DNA of 64,000 nucleotides, from positions 17,501,346-17,565,345 of the forward strand of contig NC_066342.1 of assembly GCF_022539315.1 (NCBI RefSeq), read 5' to 3'. Shown one piece after another: positions 22,735-33,031 of this stretch; position 1 is the stretch's first letter; each line of letters begins with the position of its first letter. Source of the DNA: Serinus canaria. Taxonomy: Eukaryota; Chordata; Aves; Passeriformes; Fringillidae. The notes beneath the pieces were generated by a model. The model saw only the letters and a list, made by a program, of their open reading frames with translations. It did not search any database and was not told the DNA's origin. Made by a program: the position numbers and the translations under genes.

Positions 22735-23429
22735 TGGATAACTGGCGCCCCGCTGTTTTTTAGCGGCCTGGACGGGAATTGGATTTCAGAACCAATCAGA
22801 TCCACAAAGAACCGCAGACGAGAGCCGTGGATGATGATTGGAGCCGCGTGCTAACAGAGCCACAGCCAAGGGAGATAAGGGCCCATTCTCGACTCGGAAA
22901 GATCTAGAGAGATCTCTGAGATCCGAGGTTTTTTTCATCCGTAAAAATCAACGTGCACAAAGGATTCCATGCAGGAAAAGGACTGTAAGTATTGCGTGGT
23001 TGGGTGGAGAGTGATTGGACACGTGTGTGAGACGTGACATTGTCACGGAGCGAGTGCGGACCCCACGATTGAGGTTCCGCTATCCCACGAGGGAAGCAGC
23101 CAGTCAAAGGGGAAGCGAAAAGGTTCTGGTTCGAAACACACAAGACCTGGGGCGCGGGAAGAGTCTAGGGGGAAAACCGGTCACGTTTGGGATTGGAAGG
23201 GGGGAAGCGAGCCTGGAAAAGTCCAGGAATTCGTACACCTTCTGAAACCAGAGGAAACAGGTAAAAAAGACTACCTACAAGTCGACAGGGCAGTCAACTG
23301 TCCGACTTGGTCAGGCTGGCGACTTTTCATGAGCCGGAAAACCTGATGTTGGAGAAAGGATCAGGACTTGAGACGAAAGTCCCAGGAAAACAACAAAAGG
23401 TAAGGAAATTCGTAACCTTCTTTGAGAAA
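22735..23429 (+). other. Gamma provirus leader
   Basis: About 690 bp of untranslated leader, expected to hold the packaging signal. In frame with gag it is open from a TTG at 23307, with an upstream ATG at 23346. That leaves room for an N-terminally extended Gag of the glycosylated-Gag kind, but no signal peptide is obvious. Confidence 0.6.
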
Positions 23430-24980
23430 ATGGGGTTGGGGAAAAGCAAGGGGCAAAAGAAAACCCAGGAGAAAATCCTTCAGGTCCCCGGGAGAGCGTC
23501 ACCAGAAATACCCCGAGATAGTCCTCTAGGGTGGATGCTGGTACACTGGGATGAGAATCCACGGAGGTGGGGGAAATCCAAGGAAAAGATGATCCATTTT
23601 AGTATGGAGAAATGGGGAGGGAGGGAAATCAGACAGTACGTGGTTTGGCCGATATTCAGCACGTTTGAAAGTTGGACCTGTGAGTCTTTGTTTGACCACG
23701 TGAACGGTCGCAGTCCGCGGGACCCGGAGGAAATCGAGTATGCAGACGTGTGGAGGCATGCTCGCCTCAGTCTGTACCAAGTGAAGGCCTGCCGGCATGC
23801 GGCGAAAGCAGGGAGGGAGTGGGAGCCATTGGAAAATCTTCCACCACCTTACCTTGTGGCCCCACAGCAGCCAGGTCCCGCGCTGGCACAAGCAGCGCCA
23901 GGGATGCCTCCCGAAGTGGGGATACCGCAAGTTCAGGCGATTGCATCACCGCTGCCACCAGAACAAGTGGCAGCATTCGCTCCCCCACATGGCCATGTGA
24001 CTGCAGAGCAGCCGCAGACACAAGTGTCCCCGAAGGTCGAGGAGAAGGGGGCGGGTGTCCCCAGGGACGACTCTCCCCCGGCACACCGAACTAGGAGGAG
24101 AATGAGGAGGTCGACCGTGGGGGAAAGTGGGGATGAGGAGGAAAAACTTGCTATCTACCCCTTACGGGAGGTACTGACGGCCCCAGGGGTCATTGGATAT
24201 GTCCACACCCCGATTGACACCAGTGATGTAAGGGCGTTCAAAAAAGAAATGGGAAAGCTGCTGGATGACCCCCTTGGAGTAGCGGAGAGGTTGGATGAAT
24301 TTTTGGGAACAAGCATTTATACTTATGAGGATCTCCAAGCAATTCTCAGGTCCTTATTTAATAATGAGGAGAGAGACATGATCCAGTCAGCTGCGTTTAA
24401 GGACTGGGAAAAGCGGAACCCGAACAGGGGGTCCGGGGAGGAGCGGTGGCCTAACCAGAAGTCGTCTTGGGAAACCCAGACGGAAGAGGGGAGGCAGAGG
24501 ATGATAAATCTGAGAAATATGGTGATTCAAGGTATCAGGGAGGCGGTACCGAAGGGGCAGAACATGAGCAAAGTGCTCAGGGAATGCCAAGGGAAGGATG
24601 AAACACCTACGGAGTGGTTGGAGAGACTCCAAAAGGGTTTGAGGATGTATTCAGGGACGGACCCTGATTCCCCGGTGGGGATGGTGTTGTTGAAAACTCA
24701 GTTTGTGGCGAAATCTTGGGAAGATATTCGGAAGAAGTTGGAGAAAATAGATGGTTGGCAGGAGCAAGGGTTGCAGGAGCTGTTGCATGAAGCTCAGAAA
24801 GTTTACATGCACCGAGATGAGGAAAGGCAGAAAATACAGACTGAAGTCCTGGTGGCAGCGGTGAGAGAGGCTCAGAAACAGGAACGGGGAAAGGATACAG
24901 CGAAAAAAGGGGTCAGCAAAGAAAACTGGTCCATCTCCGGCTCAGGACAAAGGTTCAGGGGAGCAAAGGCGGGAGTTTGA
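23430..24980 (+). pseudogene. gag: Gamma provirus gag (matrix, late domain, capsid)
   Basis: Structural polyprotein that would assemble the virus core. I prefer the ATG at 23430 because it gives MGLGKSKG, a fit to the N-myristoylation pattern (Gly2, Ser6) expected of matrix. A PPPY late-budding motif lies at 23841-23852 (residues 138-141), then a proline- and charge-rich linker. The capsid includes a major homology region near 24590-24640 (QGKDETPTEWLERLQ), followed by a charged coiled-coil-like tail (EEERQK/EAQKQE type). The frame ends at TGA 24978 before the nucleocapsid. The zinc knuckle continues in the +1 frame, so an indel lies close to the A6G4 tract at 24903-24912. The product would lack nucleocapsid. 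Confidence 0.88.
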
Positions 24981-25065
24981 ATGTTATTACTGCAAACAAA
25001 AGGGGCACCTTAAACGAAACTGCCCCAACAGAGCCAAGGATCAGGCAATGTTTCAGGAAGATTAG
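24956..25065 (+). pseudogene. gag: Gamma gag nucleocapsid end and TAG stop
   Basis: In the same frame as pol, a single CCHC knuckle CYYCKQKGHLKRNC is readable, ending at TAG 25063-25065. Gammaretroviruses make Gag-Pol by reading through a UAG here, and the downstream frame indeed stays open into protease. It is separated from the main gag frame by the indel near 24903-24912. Confidence 0.85.
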
Positions 25066-25452
25066 AGGTGTCAGGGGCTTTTCAATTTGGGTCCCAGAAC
25101 ATCTAGGGAGCCCTTGATCAAATTAAAAGTGGGACCCTACAAAGAAGAATTACAATTTATGGTAGATTCAGGACCAGAGTGGAGGACGGTGTTACAAATA
25201 TCTAAGGGACGCTCTTTGAGCGATGATTCCATGGTGGTGAAAGGAGCAAAAGGGGACCCTTTTGAGGTCCCGATCATAAAAAACGTTGAAATAAGCACAG
25301 GAAACAGAAGACATGTTGGTAACATTTTAGTAGCTAAAGGTGCAGACTTTAACTTGTTGGGGCGGGACATGATGGTTGCTTTGGGGGTTGGGCTGGCGGT
25401 AGAAAAAGCACAGCTCAAAGTGAATTTTTACAGCCTCACTGCCCCTGATTAG
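25066..25452 (+). pseudogene. pro: Gamma provirus protease
   Basis: Aspartic protease of the polyprotein. The catalytic D-S-G is at 25165-25173 (VDSGPEW) and the conserved GRD near the C terminus is at about 25361-25369 (LLGRDMM). It is in frame with the nucleocapsid across the TAG. A TAG at 25450 interrupts the passage into reverse transcriptase. Whether the residue after DSG (P instead of the usual A) matters is unknown. Confidence 0.85.
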
Positions 25453-27363
25453 GAGAAAATAGACCCGAGGGTGTGGTATGTCCTGGGAGAAGCTGGGAGG
25501 TTGGACATAGAACCGATTTGGGTGGAAATTGAAAGGCCCGACGACCCTATAAGGGTCAAACAATATCCCCTCTCCATGGAAGGGAGGAGGGGCTTGAAAC
25601 CAGTGACTGATGAATTAGTAAAGAAAGGAATATTAGAACCTTGCATGTCACGACACAATATCCCGATTCTGGCAGTGAGAAAATCAGATGGCAGCTTTAG
25701 GCTGGTGCAAGATTTACGGGCTGTGAATCAGAGAACTTAGACTCTGTTTCCCACCGTTTCGAATCCTTACACTTTGTTAAACAATCTCTCCCCTGAAGAT
25801 ACGTGGTACAGCGTGATTGATTTAAAGGATGCTTTCTGGACGTGCCCTCTGGATGAGGGCAGTCGCGATTATTTCGCATTTCAATGGGAAGATCCGGAGA
25901 CGAATAGGAAGCAGCAGCTCAGGTGGACTTTGTTGCCTCAGGGCTTCGTGGATTGTCCAAATTTATTTGGGCAGGCACTTGAGCAGGTTTTGAGTGAGTT
26001 TGTACCCACGGAAGGAACAAAGCTTCTGCAATACGTAGATGACTTGCTGGTTGCAGGGAAAGGGGAAGAGGAGGTAAGGACAAACACAATTGAGCTTTTG
26101 AATTTTTTGGGAGAAAAGGGATTGAAAGCTTCAAAATCAAAATTACAGTTCACAGAACCGGAGGTCAGATATCTGGGACATTGGTTAACAAAGTGAAAAA
26201 AGAAATTGTATCCAGAAAAGGTGGCAGGGATTATTGCCTTACCACCCCCACAGACTAAAAGAGAGGTCCAGCAGCTTTTGGGATTGTTGGGGTATTGTCG
26301 GCAGTGGATCGAAAGTTATAGTGACAAGGTGAAATTTCTCTATGAGAAGCTCACCACAGATAAGATCAAATAGACCCAAAAGGACGAGGAAGAGTTTAAG
26401 GGAGTCAAGGAGGCACTCACAGCAGCGCCAGTGCTGAGCCTCCCTGATGTCAGGAAACCTTTTCAGTTGTTTGTAGACGCTAGCAACCACACAGCACATG
26501 GGGTGCTGATGCAAGACTGGGCGGAGATCAAGAAGCCTGTAGGGTACTTGTCCTGGCTTTTGGACCCGGTCAGCAGAGGCTGGCCCACGTGTTTGCAGGC
26601 TATTGTAGCGGTGGCTTTGCTAGTGGAGGAAGCGAAAAAGGTGACTTTTGGAGCACCTCTGGTAGTATTTGCGCTGCACAATGTGCGGGGCATACTACAA
26701 CAGAAAGCGGATAAGCGGCTCACGGATGCAAGGTTGCTGAAGTATGAGGCCATTTTGATTAATTCACAGGATTTGGAATTGAGAACAATGACTGCGCAGA
26801 AACCTGCGCAGTTTCTATTTGGGGAAGCAGCAGAGAAACTAGTTCATGACTGCGTGGAAACAGTCGAGCTGCAAACCAAGATCAGGGAGGATTTCGAAGA
26901 AGAAGAACTAGATGAAGGGGAAAAGTGGTTTGTGGACGGGTCAAGCAGGGTGGTTGAAGGAAAAAGAAAATCAGGATACGCGGTTGTGGACGGGTTGACA
27001 GGGAAAGTGATAGAGGCAGGTCCCCTGAATGCAAGCTGGTCTGCACAGGCATGCGAATTGTATGTGGTTTTGAGAGCATTGAAAAGACTGAAAGGGAAAA
27101 AGGGAACAATTTTCATCGATTCTAGGTATGCCTTTGGGGTGGTTCATACATTTGGAAAGATTTGGGAAGAAAGGGGGCTGATCAATACGAGGGAAAAAGA
27201 ACTGATGCATGGGGAATTGATCTGACAAATTCTAGAAGCACTGAGAGGGCCAGAAGAAATTGCGGTGGTCCATGTGAAAGGGCATCAGACAGAAATTCAG
27301 TTTCAAACCAGAGGGGAAAAACTTGGCGGATCAGGAGGCCAAAACTGCGGCACTTATGGTGGT
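25453..27363 (+). pseudogene. pol: Gamma provirus reverse transcriptase and RNase H
   Basis: One reading frame, interrupted by TAG 25738, TGA 26194, TAG 26371 and TGA 27223. RT motifs in order: LVQDLRAVNQ (about 25708), VIDLKDAFWT, LPQGFVDCP, and YVDD at 26032-26043. A connection domain follows, then RNase H from WFVDGSS (about 26926) through IDSRYAF and a GHQT segment near 27280. A small frameshift near 27320 precedes the last RNase H segment (NLADQEAK). The catalytic aspartates visible are those of a functional ancestor, but the stops exclude a working enzyme. The frame leads into integrase. Confidence 0.9.
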
Positions 27364-27577
27364 AAGTACCCCAGAGCTTGAAAGAGAAGAAACCCCTGAG
27401 GATTCCCCTCAGCCCTCCCCCAAGGAAATTGAATGCTATGAAAAGATTGGAGGCGAATTGAAAGAAGGTAAGTGAAGGTTACCTGGAAGGAGGGAATTAG
27501 TTTCCAGAGGATTTACTCGGAGGATTCTGCGAAGGTTGCACCAGAAAACACACTGGGGGGCACAGGCTTTGGCAGAG
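27364..27577 (+). pseudogene. pol: Gamma integrase, N-terminal part before the insertion
   Basis: Short linker, then the HQKTHWG element of the HHCC zinc-binding domain (about 27535-27560). The alpha-like provirus is inserted immediately after, so its duplication GCAGAG encodes the residues between the two His and the two Cys of the zinc domain. The domain resumes at 35442. Confidence 0.8.
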
Positions 27578-27871
27578 TGTTGCAGTTTCGGCGTGGTGGC
27601 CTGGTTCCGGTCACAGGCACGGTGACCCAAACCCGACAGGGTCACTCGGTCCTCTGCTACATACACCAATGTGGTGGACAGGAAAATGGCGTTTATTGAA
27701 GGGTCTCAGGGGTACTTATGGCTTGGGCAGCCTGTATCACTTCCCTTGCTCATGTCCAGCTGGGTGCGGCCGGGTATGGAGCAAGGGTCTGACTGCAGGG
27801 TGAGAAGGGGGCTTCCTGCCTACGTGTACAGCCCGAGATCTTCCGCTCGCCATATCCCTAACTCTTCCACA
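27578..27871 (-). mobile_element. 3' LTR of the alpha-like provirus
   Basis: Minus strand TGTGGAAGAG...CTGCAACA with AATAAA in TTCAATAAACGCC. There is no clear TATA box; CCATAAGTACC is the nearest match. Same length as the 5' LTR. Confidence 0.95.
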
Positions 27872-27884
27872 TTTCCCCCCCCCT
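27872..27884 (-). promoter_or_regulatory. Polypurine tract
   Basis: Minus-strand AGGGGGGGGGAAA directly before the 3' LTR, as required for plus-strand priming in reverse transcription. Confidence 0.85.
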
Positions 27885-27990
27885 CATGATTAGTAAAAGT
27901 CTTATAAAGTTATGAAATGTAAAGGTTACAAAGTTTCGTGGGTTAGTAGAATTAGTATAAAATCGTAAGTGTGTTAGTAACTAGCACGCC

Positions 27991-28734
27991 TTAAAGTAAT
28001 TGTCGGCACTCGAGAAACAAAATGGTAACCGTTTCCAAATGCCTTTTAACGAATAGCACTAGTTTGTTTAGTATGCAAGGCCCGAAGATTAGGGTTAGTA
28101 AGATTATAGTGACTGGGCCTATTAGGGTAGAAATCAGCGTGGTGAGCCATGGAGACTGGTTGAACCACGACTCGAACCAGCCCTGATGAGCTTCTCTGTC
28201 CATTTTTCTTTGGTTCAGTCGGTTTCTCAGTTCGGCCATGGAGTCTCTGACAACTCCGGTGTGGTCTGCATAAAAGCAGCATTCCTCTTTCAAGGCAGCA
28301 CACAGGCCCCCTTGCTGCATGAACAAGAGGTCCAGCCCTCTCCTATTTTGGAGGACAACTTCTGAGAGTGAGGAAAGGGATTTTTCCAGTGAAGAGATGG
28401 ACTTCTCAATCCTTTGCAGGTCCTCATCGATAGTCATTTGCAGCTGGGACAGTCCTTGGTGTTGGGTCACTAGGGCTGAGACGCCTGTGGCCGTTCCGGC
28501 TGCTCCTAAGCCGAGCAGCATGGCGATAGTTAAACCCATCATTATTTCTCTTTTGTGGAACCTGCTGGTTTCTTCAAAAAGGTAGTACACTTCTTCATCT
28601 GAGTGGTACAGCACCCTAGGGACACTTAGAACTTGGACACAAAAGTCGTTAGAGTGATCGAATTTGTCAAGGAGTACACATGGGCTTACCCCGGATCGGT
28701 GACAGACCCACATTCCCGATGCAGCTGGGATCAC
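27991..28734 (-). pseudogene. env: Alpha-like provirus env, transmembrane subunit
   Basis: C-terminal part of the envelope in a different frame from the surface subunit. Visible in order: a basic cleavage site (RFHKR), a hydrophobic glycine-rich fusion peptide right after it, a heptad-rich helix, the segment LQNRRGLDLL with C-x6-CC (CAALKEECC), a second helix, and a membrane anchor (LIGPVTIILLTLIFG) with a short tail. C-x6-CC marks a gamma-type envelope with covalent subunit linkage. The frame is open for 247 codons; the break is upstream, in a G-rich stretch near 28734. Confidence 0.9.
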
Positions 28735-29942
28735 CCACCTCCCTTAAGTTTGCCAAATTTCTTGCAGACATTGCCCGTCTGCTTTGCCAAGGTTGCATTG
28801 CCGAAGCATTTGCCTTGGCCCGTAACCTGACTTAGGGTAATGCCTCTCCGGGGCGTGTCCCATCTGCGCTGGCGTGGATTGTTTGATTTTGAGAAGATGA
28901 ATGGGAGATTGAAGGCAACGCCTTCGTAAAAAGGGGGTTGTGCATCATAGCATAACCAGCATGATTCTGTGAAGTTTGGGTTGGATTGGTTTAACGATAT
29001 GAAGGTAGCATTTAACACGCTTATGAATGGATTGGAAAGGTTTGGTTCGGTTAAGAGATCGGATGGGGAGACTAGTTCCGACCTCTGCGTTTCGCGGCTA
29101 GAACTACCGTTAGTTGCAATCTCTTCCCTGGGTCTACTCACTACTAGAACTGGATTGGGTCCGACTGATTGGGACATTGAGGCTGGGAGTCTGATAACTT
29201 TCACATTCACCCACTCTTTCGACCCTTGAAGGACTACTGTCCACGTTTTGCCTGTGGTCCAACTGGGGTGATCTGGCTGCAAAACCGTCATGTTGTAGTC
29301 GGTGCATTTCCGAAATTTAGGGATTTTATGACTGTTTCGATAGAAATTTCCCTGGAAGAAGAGGGGTGTTTTGCAGCCAGTGGGTGCCCAGGTGAACTGT
29401 AAGAATCTGTCGGGCTCTTGTGGATCCCACCCAGGCCCTGACGGTCTGGCATCTGTAACAATGGTTTCGCAGCCCCAGTGCCCACAGTATCCCCACCCTG
29501 GGTGATTGCAGTAGCTTTTTCCTGGGTTTGAAGCTGGACACCAGTATAATAGGTACATGTGTGTGACGTGTAGGGAATAGGGGTCTACCTTTGGTCGTCC
29601 TGGAAACAGGTTGGTAAAGCGAAGTACGAAGGATGGGGTGTTCGGTGTGGTGATTTCTTTGAGCACCTTGTCACTGCTAAGGTGTCATATGATCCACCTG
29701 AACAGCTGATGAGGGTAGTGGTCTGGGCTGGCTTGCCCTCTGGCGACAAGCCCCAACAGCAACAGCACACAGAAACACCATTGATGCTTGGGTCTCACCC
29801 GTGCGGGTCTCTCGGGAGCTGTCAGACAGCTTGGTGGTCTGTCACTTTCCTCTGGAACGGAGATGTACGCGTCACGAGGATGCCCCACGAGCATGTCCTG
29901 TAAACAGAAACTCACAACTCGCATTAGTCTCATTCTGCTCAT
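28731..29942 (-). pseudogene. env: Alpha-like provirus env, leader and surface subunit
   Basis: Receptor-binding part of the envelope. The leader starts at the ATG at 29942 or a nearby in-frame one, overlaps the end of pol by about 70 bp and has a hydrophobic core (CFCVLLLLGLVARG). An in-frame TGA at 29685-29687 then interrupts it. The rest is open to TGA at 28731, with about ten N-x-S/T glycosylation sites and CWLC (the CxxC isomerisation motif of gamma-type surface subunits). At the C end the frame slips relative to the transmembrane subunit. It is therefore broken by one stop and one frameshift. Confidence 0.88.
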
Positions 29943-32490
29943 GGTGAAGGTCGGGCTTGATTGACTTAAGTGGACACCATTTAATGTCCCCGTCTTTTTT
30001 AACGGCCGCATATCCCCGCCCCGTGAGCACCAATTTCCAACCCTGTTCCCACTCCCCCAGTTCATTTTTGATCACCACCCGTGGGCCTTCCTCTAGTGCT
30101 CGAGTGGCCCAGTGTTTCTGAGCAGGACTGTTTGTTTCATCCCCCCTTGGGAATTGATTTAATGCTAGCCGCACAGTAGCCAGGATGCGTGCTTGGTCAC
30201 CCTGGGGGATGGCATTGGAGAAGCTTTCTGCCTTTGCTAGCACTTCCAGCTTGGTTTTCAGAGTCTGGTTTGCTCTTTCGGTGATGGCTTGTCCAGTGCT
30301 GTTGTATGGGATGCCGTGCACGAAGGCGATGTTCCATTTTGAGACGAATGTTTGGACTACCTTTGAGATGAAGTTTGGGCCGTTATCTGTTTTGATTTTT
30401 TTTTGAACCCCAAGCCATGCCATGGCTGTCAGCCAATGTTGGATGGTCGCTTTGGAGTCCGTCTTGAGATGCTGTGTGGCCACAATCATGCCGCTGTACG
30501 TACCCAAGAAAACTGTGACCCACGCTCGGGGTTTCAACAGCTGGCATTGTGTAAAGTCAGTTTGCCACACTTCTGAGGCTTTGAGGCCTCTGGGGTTGAC
30601 GCCACTCGACCACAGTGGCGACTTCTGACAGTGAGGGCACGTTGCGACGACGTGCTTTGCGTCTGCAGTAGAAATCCCGCACTTTTTCGCAAGCACTTTA
30701 GCTCTGATGTGAAGGGTTTTGTGCAACTGACAAGCTTCTTTCAGTGTCCATACGCCCTTTGCTGCGGAGTCAGCCTTGTCGTTGCCTATCTTGTAGAACC
30801 CTTTGATCGGGTCATGGCTGTTGACGTGGATGACTGATACCGTGCCTTTCCGTGAATAGAGTGCTTTCTCCAACATCGTTGCCACTTTGGACACTGATAC
30901 ACCTGGTCTGGACATGGCTAAGCAGAGTTTTGCCACAAATATGGAGTCAGTCACAATGTTAAGGTGTTCTTCTGGGAACAGTCCGCACACTAGCGCCACA
31001 GCTGCTGCTTCAAGCTGTTGGACCGAAAGCATGGTGTCGGTTGCCTTAACACATTGCCACTGTTCTCCTGACTGCCACACTGCCACTGCGGTGGAGGTCT
31101 GCGATGATGCGTCCGTGAAGATGGTTGGCCCTGCCAGTGGTCGGTCGAGTACTTTTGGTGGGAGGTCGATATTGATGACCGCGAGCAGCCGAGTCCAAGG
31201 GGGTTTTTCTGCGTAGCGAATTTCTCCTCCAAAGCCTGTAAGGGCTATTGCTAGATATTCCGATATTGTTGTTGACTGCGCAGAGAGCTGTTTGCGGAGA
31301 GGCAAGCTTATCTTGGACGGCTCAATGCCTAGATGTCTTAGGGCGAGTTTTCTGCCTTTCATAATGAGATTGCTGAGGCACTCGACTCCCGGGGAAAAGG
31401 CTCGCGACAGTTTCCCCAAGACCACCCATAGTATCGGTTGGGCCTTGTCAGGGGGTCCTTGGGCTAAGGCTCCCACTCCTCCCTTTTTTGTAAAGTGGAC
31501 ATACAGATCAACCGGAGCACTTGAATCCCATCTGGTGAGCATGCTCTCTGACATCTGACGTTCAATGAAGTTGAGCGAGCTTACTGCTTCTGGTGTCAGG
31601 GTTTTCTGCTCCCATGGGTTCTTCACTTTCAAGAGGTCATTTAGAGGGTCCATGACCTCAGGAGGAATCAAGACAATGTTATGGAGCCACTGTAAGGACC
31701 CTACCAGCTGTTGCATGTCGTGGAGCATCTTGATGTCCCAGCGGATTTTCATCTTGGGAGGAGTTATGTAGGAACTTGTGATTCCCACTCCTAGGAAGGT
31801 CACGTACAGTCCCTGTTTTATTTTCGCACTCGCTACCTCAAAGCCACTTGTCCTTAAGGTCTCGGAGATGCTTGACACCAGCTGGTCCACTTTACTTGTG
31901 GATGGTGCAGCGATCAGGATGTCGTCCATGTACTGCACGATGGTTACAGTTGGGTTGCTCTGCCGGACAGGTGCTAGCGCTCGGTCCACGGTGATCTGGC
32001 AGATGGTAGGGGAGTTGAGCATTCCTTGTGGAAGCATCCTCCATTGGAAGCGTAGGTTAGGCCGCTGGCTTTTTGGGAAGACGATGGAGAAGGTGAAACA
32101 CTCTTTGTCATCTTCGTGCAGGGGAACAGAAAAGAAGCAGTCTTTGATGTCGAGCACTGCACAGGGTTGTCCTCTCGGTATCATCGAGTTCATGGGCAGC
32201 GAAAGTTGCACGGGGCCCATAGGCTGGATTCGCTTGTTCACTTCCTGCAGATCGTGCAGGAGACGAAAGCCTTCACCAGACCGCTTAGGTATTACGAAAA
32301 TCGGGGTATTCCATGGACTTGTGGAGGGTTCTATATGATTCTTGTGTAATTCACGGCTAACCAACTCAATGAGGGCAGTCATTCGAGCCGTTGACAAGGG
32401 CCACTTTTCGACCCACACTGGGTCAGCTGATTTCCAAGTCAGCTTGATGGGCAATGGTGGGTATGCTACAGTGGCCCTTAGAATAAATTT
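29872..32490 (-). CDS. pol: Alpha-like provirus pol: RT, RNase H, integrase (open frame)
   Basis: Replication polyprotein entered by -1 frameshift at 32484-32490; the first in-frame ATG is at 32454, leaving 860 codons open. Reverse transcriptase has LDIKDCFFSVPL, LPQGMLNSP and YMDD. RNase H has its four acidic residues in FTDAS, LEAAAV, VTDSIF and KADSAAKG. Integrase has the zinc domain (HKTLH ... CPHC) and the D,D,E triad in WQTDFTQ, KTDNGPNF and AITERANQ, then a C-terminal domain. All catalytic residues I can locate are present, while gag, pro and env of the same provirus are damaged. It would still need a working Gag-Pro frame to be expressed. Confidence 0.92.
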   Translation of the reverse strand, partial: KFILRATVAYPPLPIKLTWKSADPVWVEKWPLSTARMTALIELVSRELHKNHIEPSTSPWNTPIFVIPKRSGEGFRLLHDLQEVNKRIQPMGPVQLSLPMNSMIPRGQPCAVLDIKDCFFSVPLHEDDKECFTFSIVFPKSQRPNLRFQWRMLPQGMLNSPTICQITVDRALAPVRQSNPTVTIVQYMDDILIAAPSTSKVDQLVSSISETLRTSGFEVASAKIKQGLYVTFLGVGITSSYITPPKMKIRWDIKMLHDMQQLVGSLQWLHNIVLIPPEVMDPLNDLLKVKNPWEQKTLTPEAVSSLNFIERQMSESMLTRWDSSAPVDLYVHFTKKGGVGALAQGPPDKAQPILWVVLGKLSRAFSPGVECLSNLIMKGRKLALRHLGIEPSKISLPLRKQLSAQSTTISEYLAIALTGFGGEIRYAEKPPWTRLLAVINIDLPPKVLDRPLAGPTIFTDASSQTSTAVAVWQSGEQWQCVKATDTMLSVQQLEAAAVALVCGLFPEEHLNIVTDSIFVAKLCLAMSRPGVSVSKVATMLEKALYSRKGTVSVIHVNSHDPIKGFYKIGNDKADSAAKGVWTLKEACQLHKTLHIRAKVLAKKCGISTADAKHVVATCPHCQKSPLWSSGVNPRGLKASEVWQTDFTQCQLLKPRAWVTVFLGTYSGMIVATQHLKTDSKATIQHWLTAMAWLGVQKKIKTDNGPNFISKVVQTFVSKWNIAFVHGIPYNSTGQAITERANQTLKTKLEVLAKAESFSNAIPQGDQARILATVRLALNQFPRGDETNSPAQKHWATRALEEGPRVVIKNELGEWEQGWKLVLTGRGYAAVKKDGDIKWCPLKSIKPDLHHEQNETNASCEFLFTGHARGASS

Positions 32491-32882
32491 GTCACCCTAA
32501 CATCCAGCAGGGCAAGGGCATCTCTTCCTAGTAAGGGTGGACAGTCCGACATCGCATATGTAGTGAGGGTGATAGTTTTTCCCGGTCCTCTTTCGGTGCA
32601 GAGGGTTATTGCCACTGGTTGGGCGCTCTTGTGGGCTCGGGACAGCCCTCCAACTCCGCCCACCATGGGGGCTACTTCTAGCTTCCATGGTCGAGGCCAA
32701 TGTATGTCTGGGATGACGGTGACATCTGACCGTCTGTCCACCAAAAAGGAAAGCCAGATGGCCGAGTCGTCGGAGCTCTTATGGAGACGACACACTGCCC
32801 ACACGATCAGTGGGTGCTTGCCTACCTTCGTGGCAAAGGGCACCCAGGGGTCCCGTTCCCATGCTTTCATGGCCAAAGCCAC
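32478..32882 (-). pseudogene. pro: Alpha-like provirus protease
   Basis: Aspartic protease domain at the end of the Gag-Pro frame. The active-site loop reads LVDRRSDVTVI, where the family has D-[ST]-G: the Asp remains but the next two residues are Arg. The flap glycines (GVGG) and the C-terminal LLGRDALALL are present. It ends VTNLF-stop over the slippery site. It is out of frame with the capsid frame (stop at 33032), so at least one indel separates them. Activity is unlikely. Confidence 0.85.
32484..32490 (-). promoter_or_regulatory. -1 ribosomal frameshift site AAATTTA
   Basis: The minus-strand heptamer A-AAT-TTA is in the correct phase of the protease frame, and a slip of -1 enters the pol frame, which is open from this point. 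This is the alpharetroviral pro-pol junction signal. I did not fold the downstream RNA for a pseudoknot. Confidence 0.85.
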
Positions 32883-33031
32883 CCAGGGACCTCTTCCCCA
32901 AGGGGCTGTTTGTGGTATTCCTGAGGTGCAGGTGGGTTCGATTGGGCCATTGGCTGGGTGTCAAAGTTGGTCATTCCCTGAGGGGGCGGTGGTGGTGGGC
33001 ATGGAAACCCTTTGCCCCACTGAGGGTTGCT

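Noticed and set aside
22743..22760. TGGCGCC as the gamma primer binding site
   Set aside because: The following bases do not look like a tRNA 3' end I can name, and the LTR end that should precede it is missing.
24903..24912. AAAAAAGGGG as a programmed frameshift site between gamma capsid and nucleocapsid
   Set aside because: Gammaretroviruses do not shift inside gag; a decay indel near a homopolymer is the simpler reading.
27241..27365. Separate small gene in the plus-strand frame 27162-27365
   Set aside because: It overlaps RNase H of the gamma pol in another frame and is explained by it.
31778..32338. 186-codon plus-strand frame
   Set aside because: Shadow of the alpha-like pol on the other strand.
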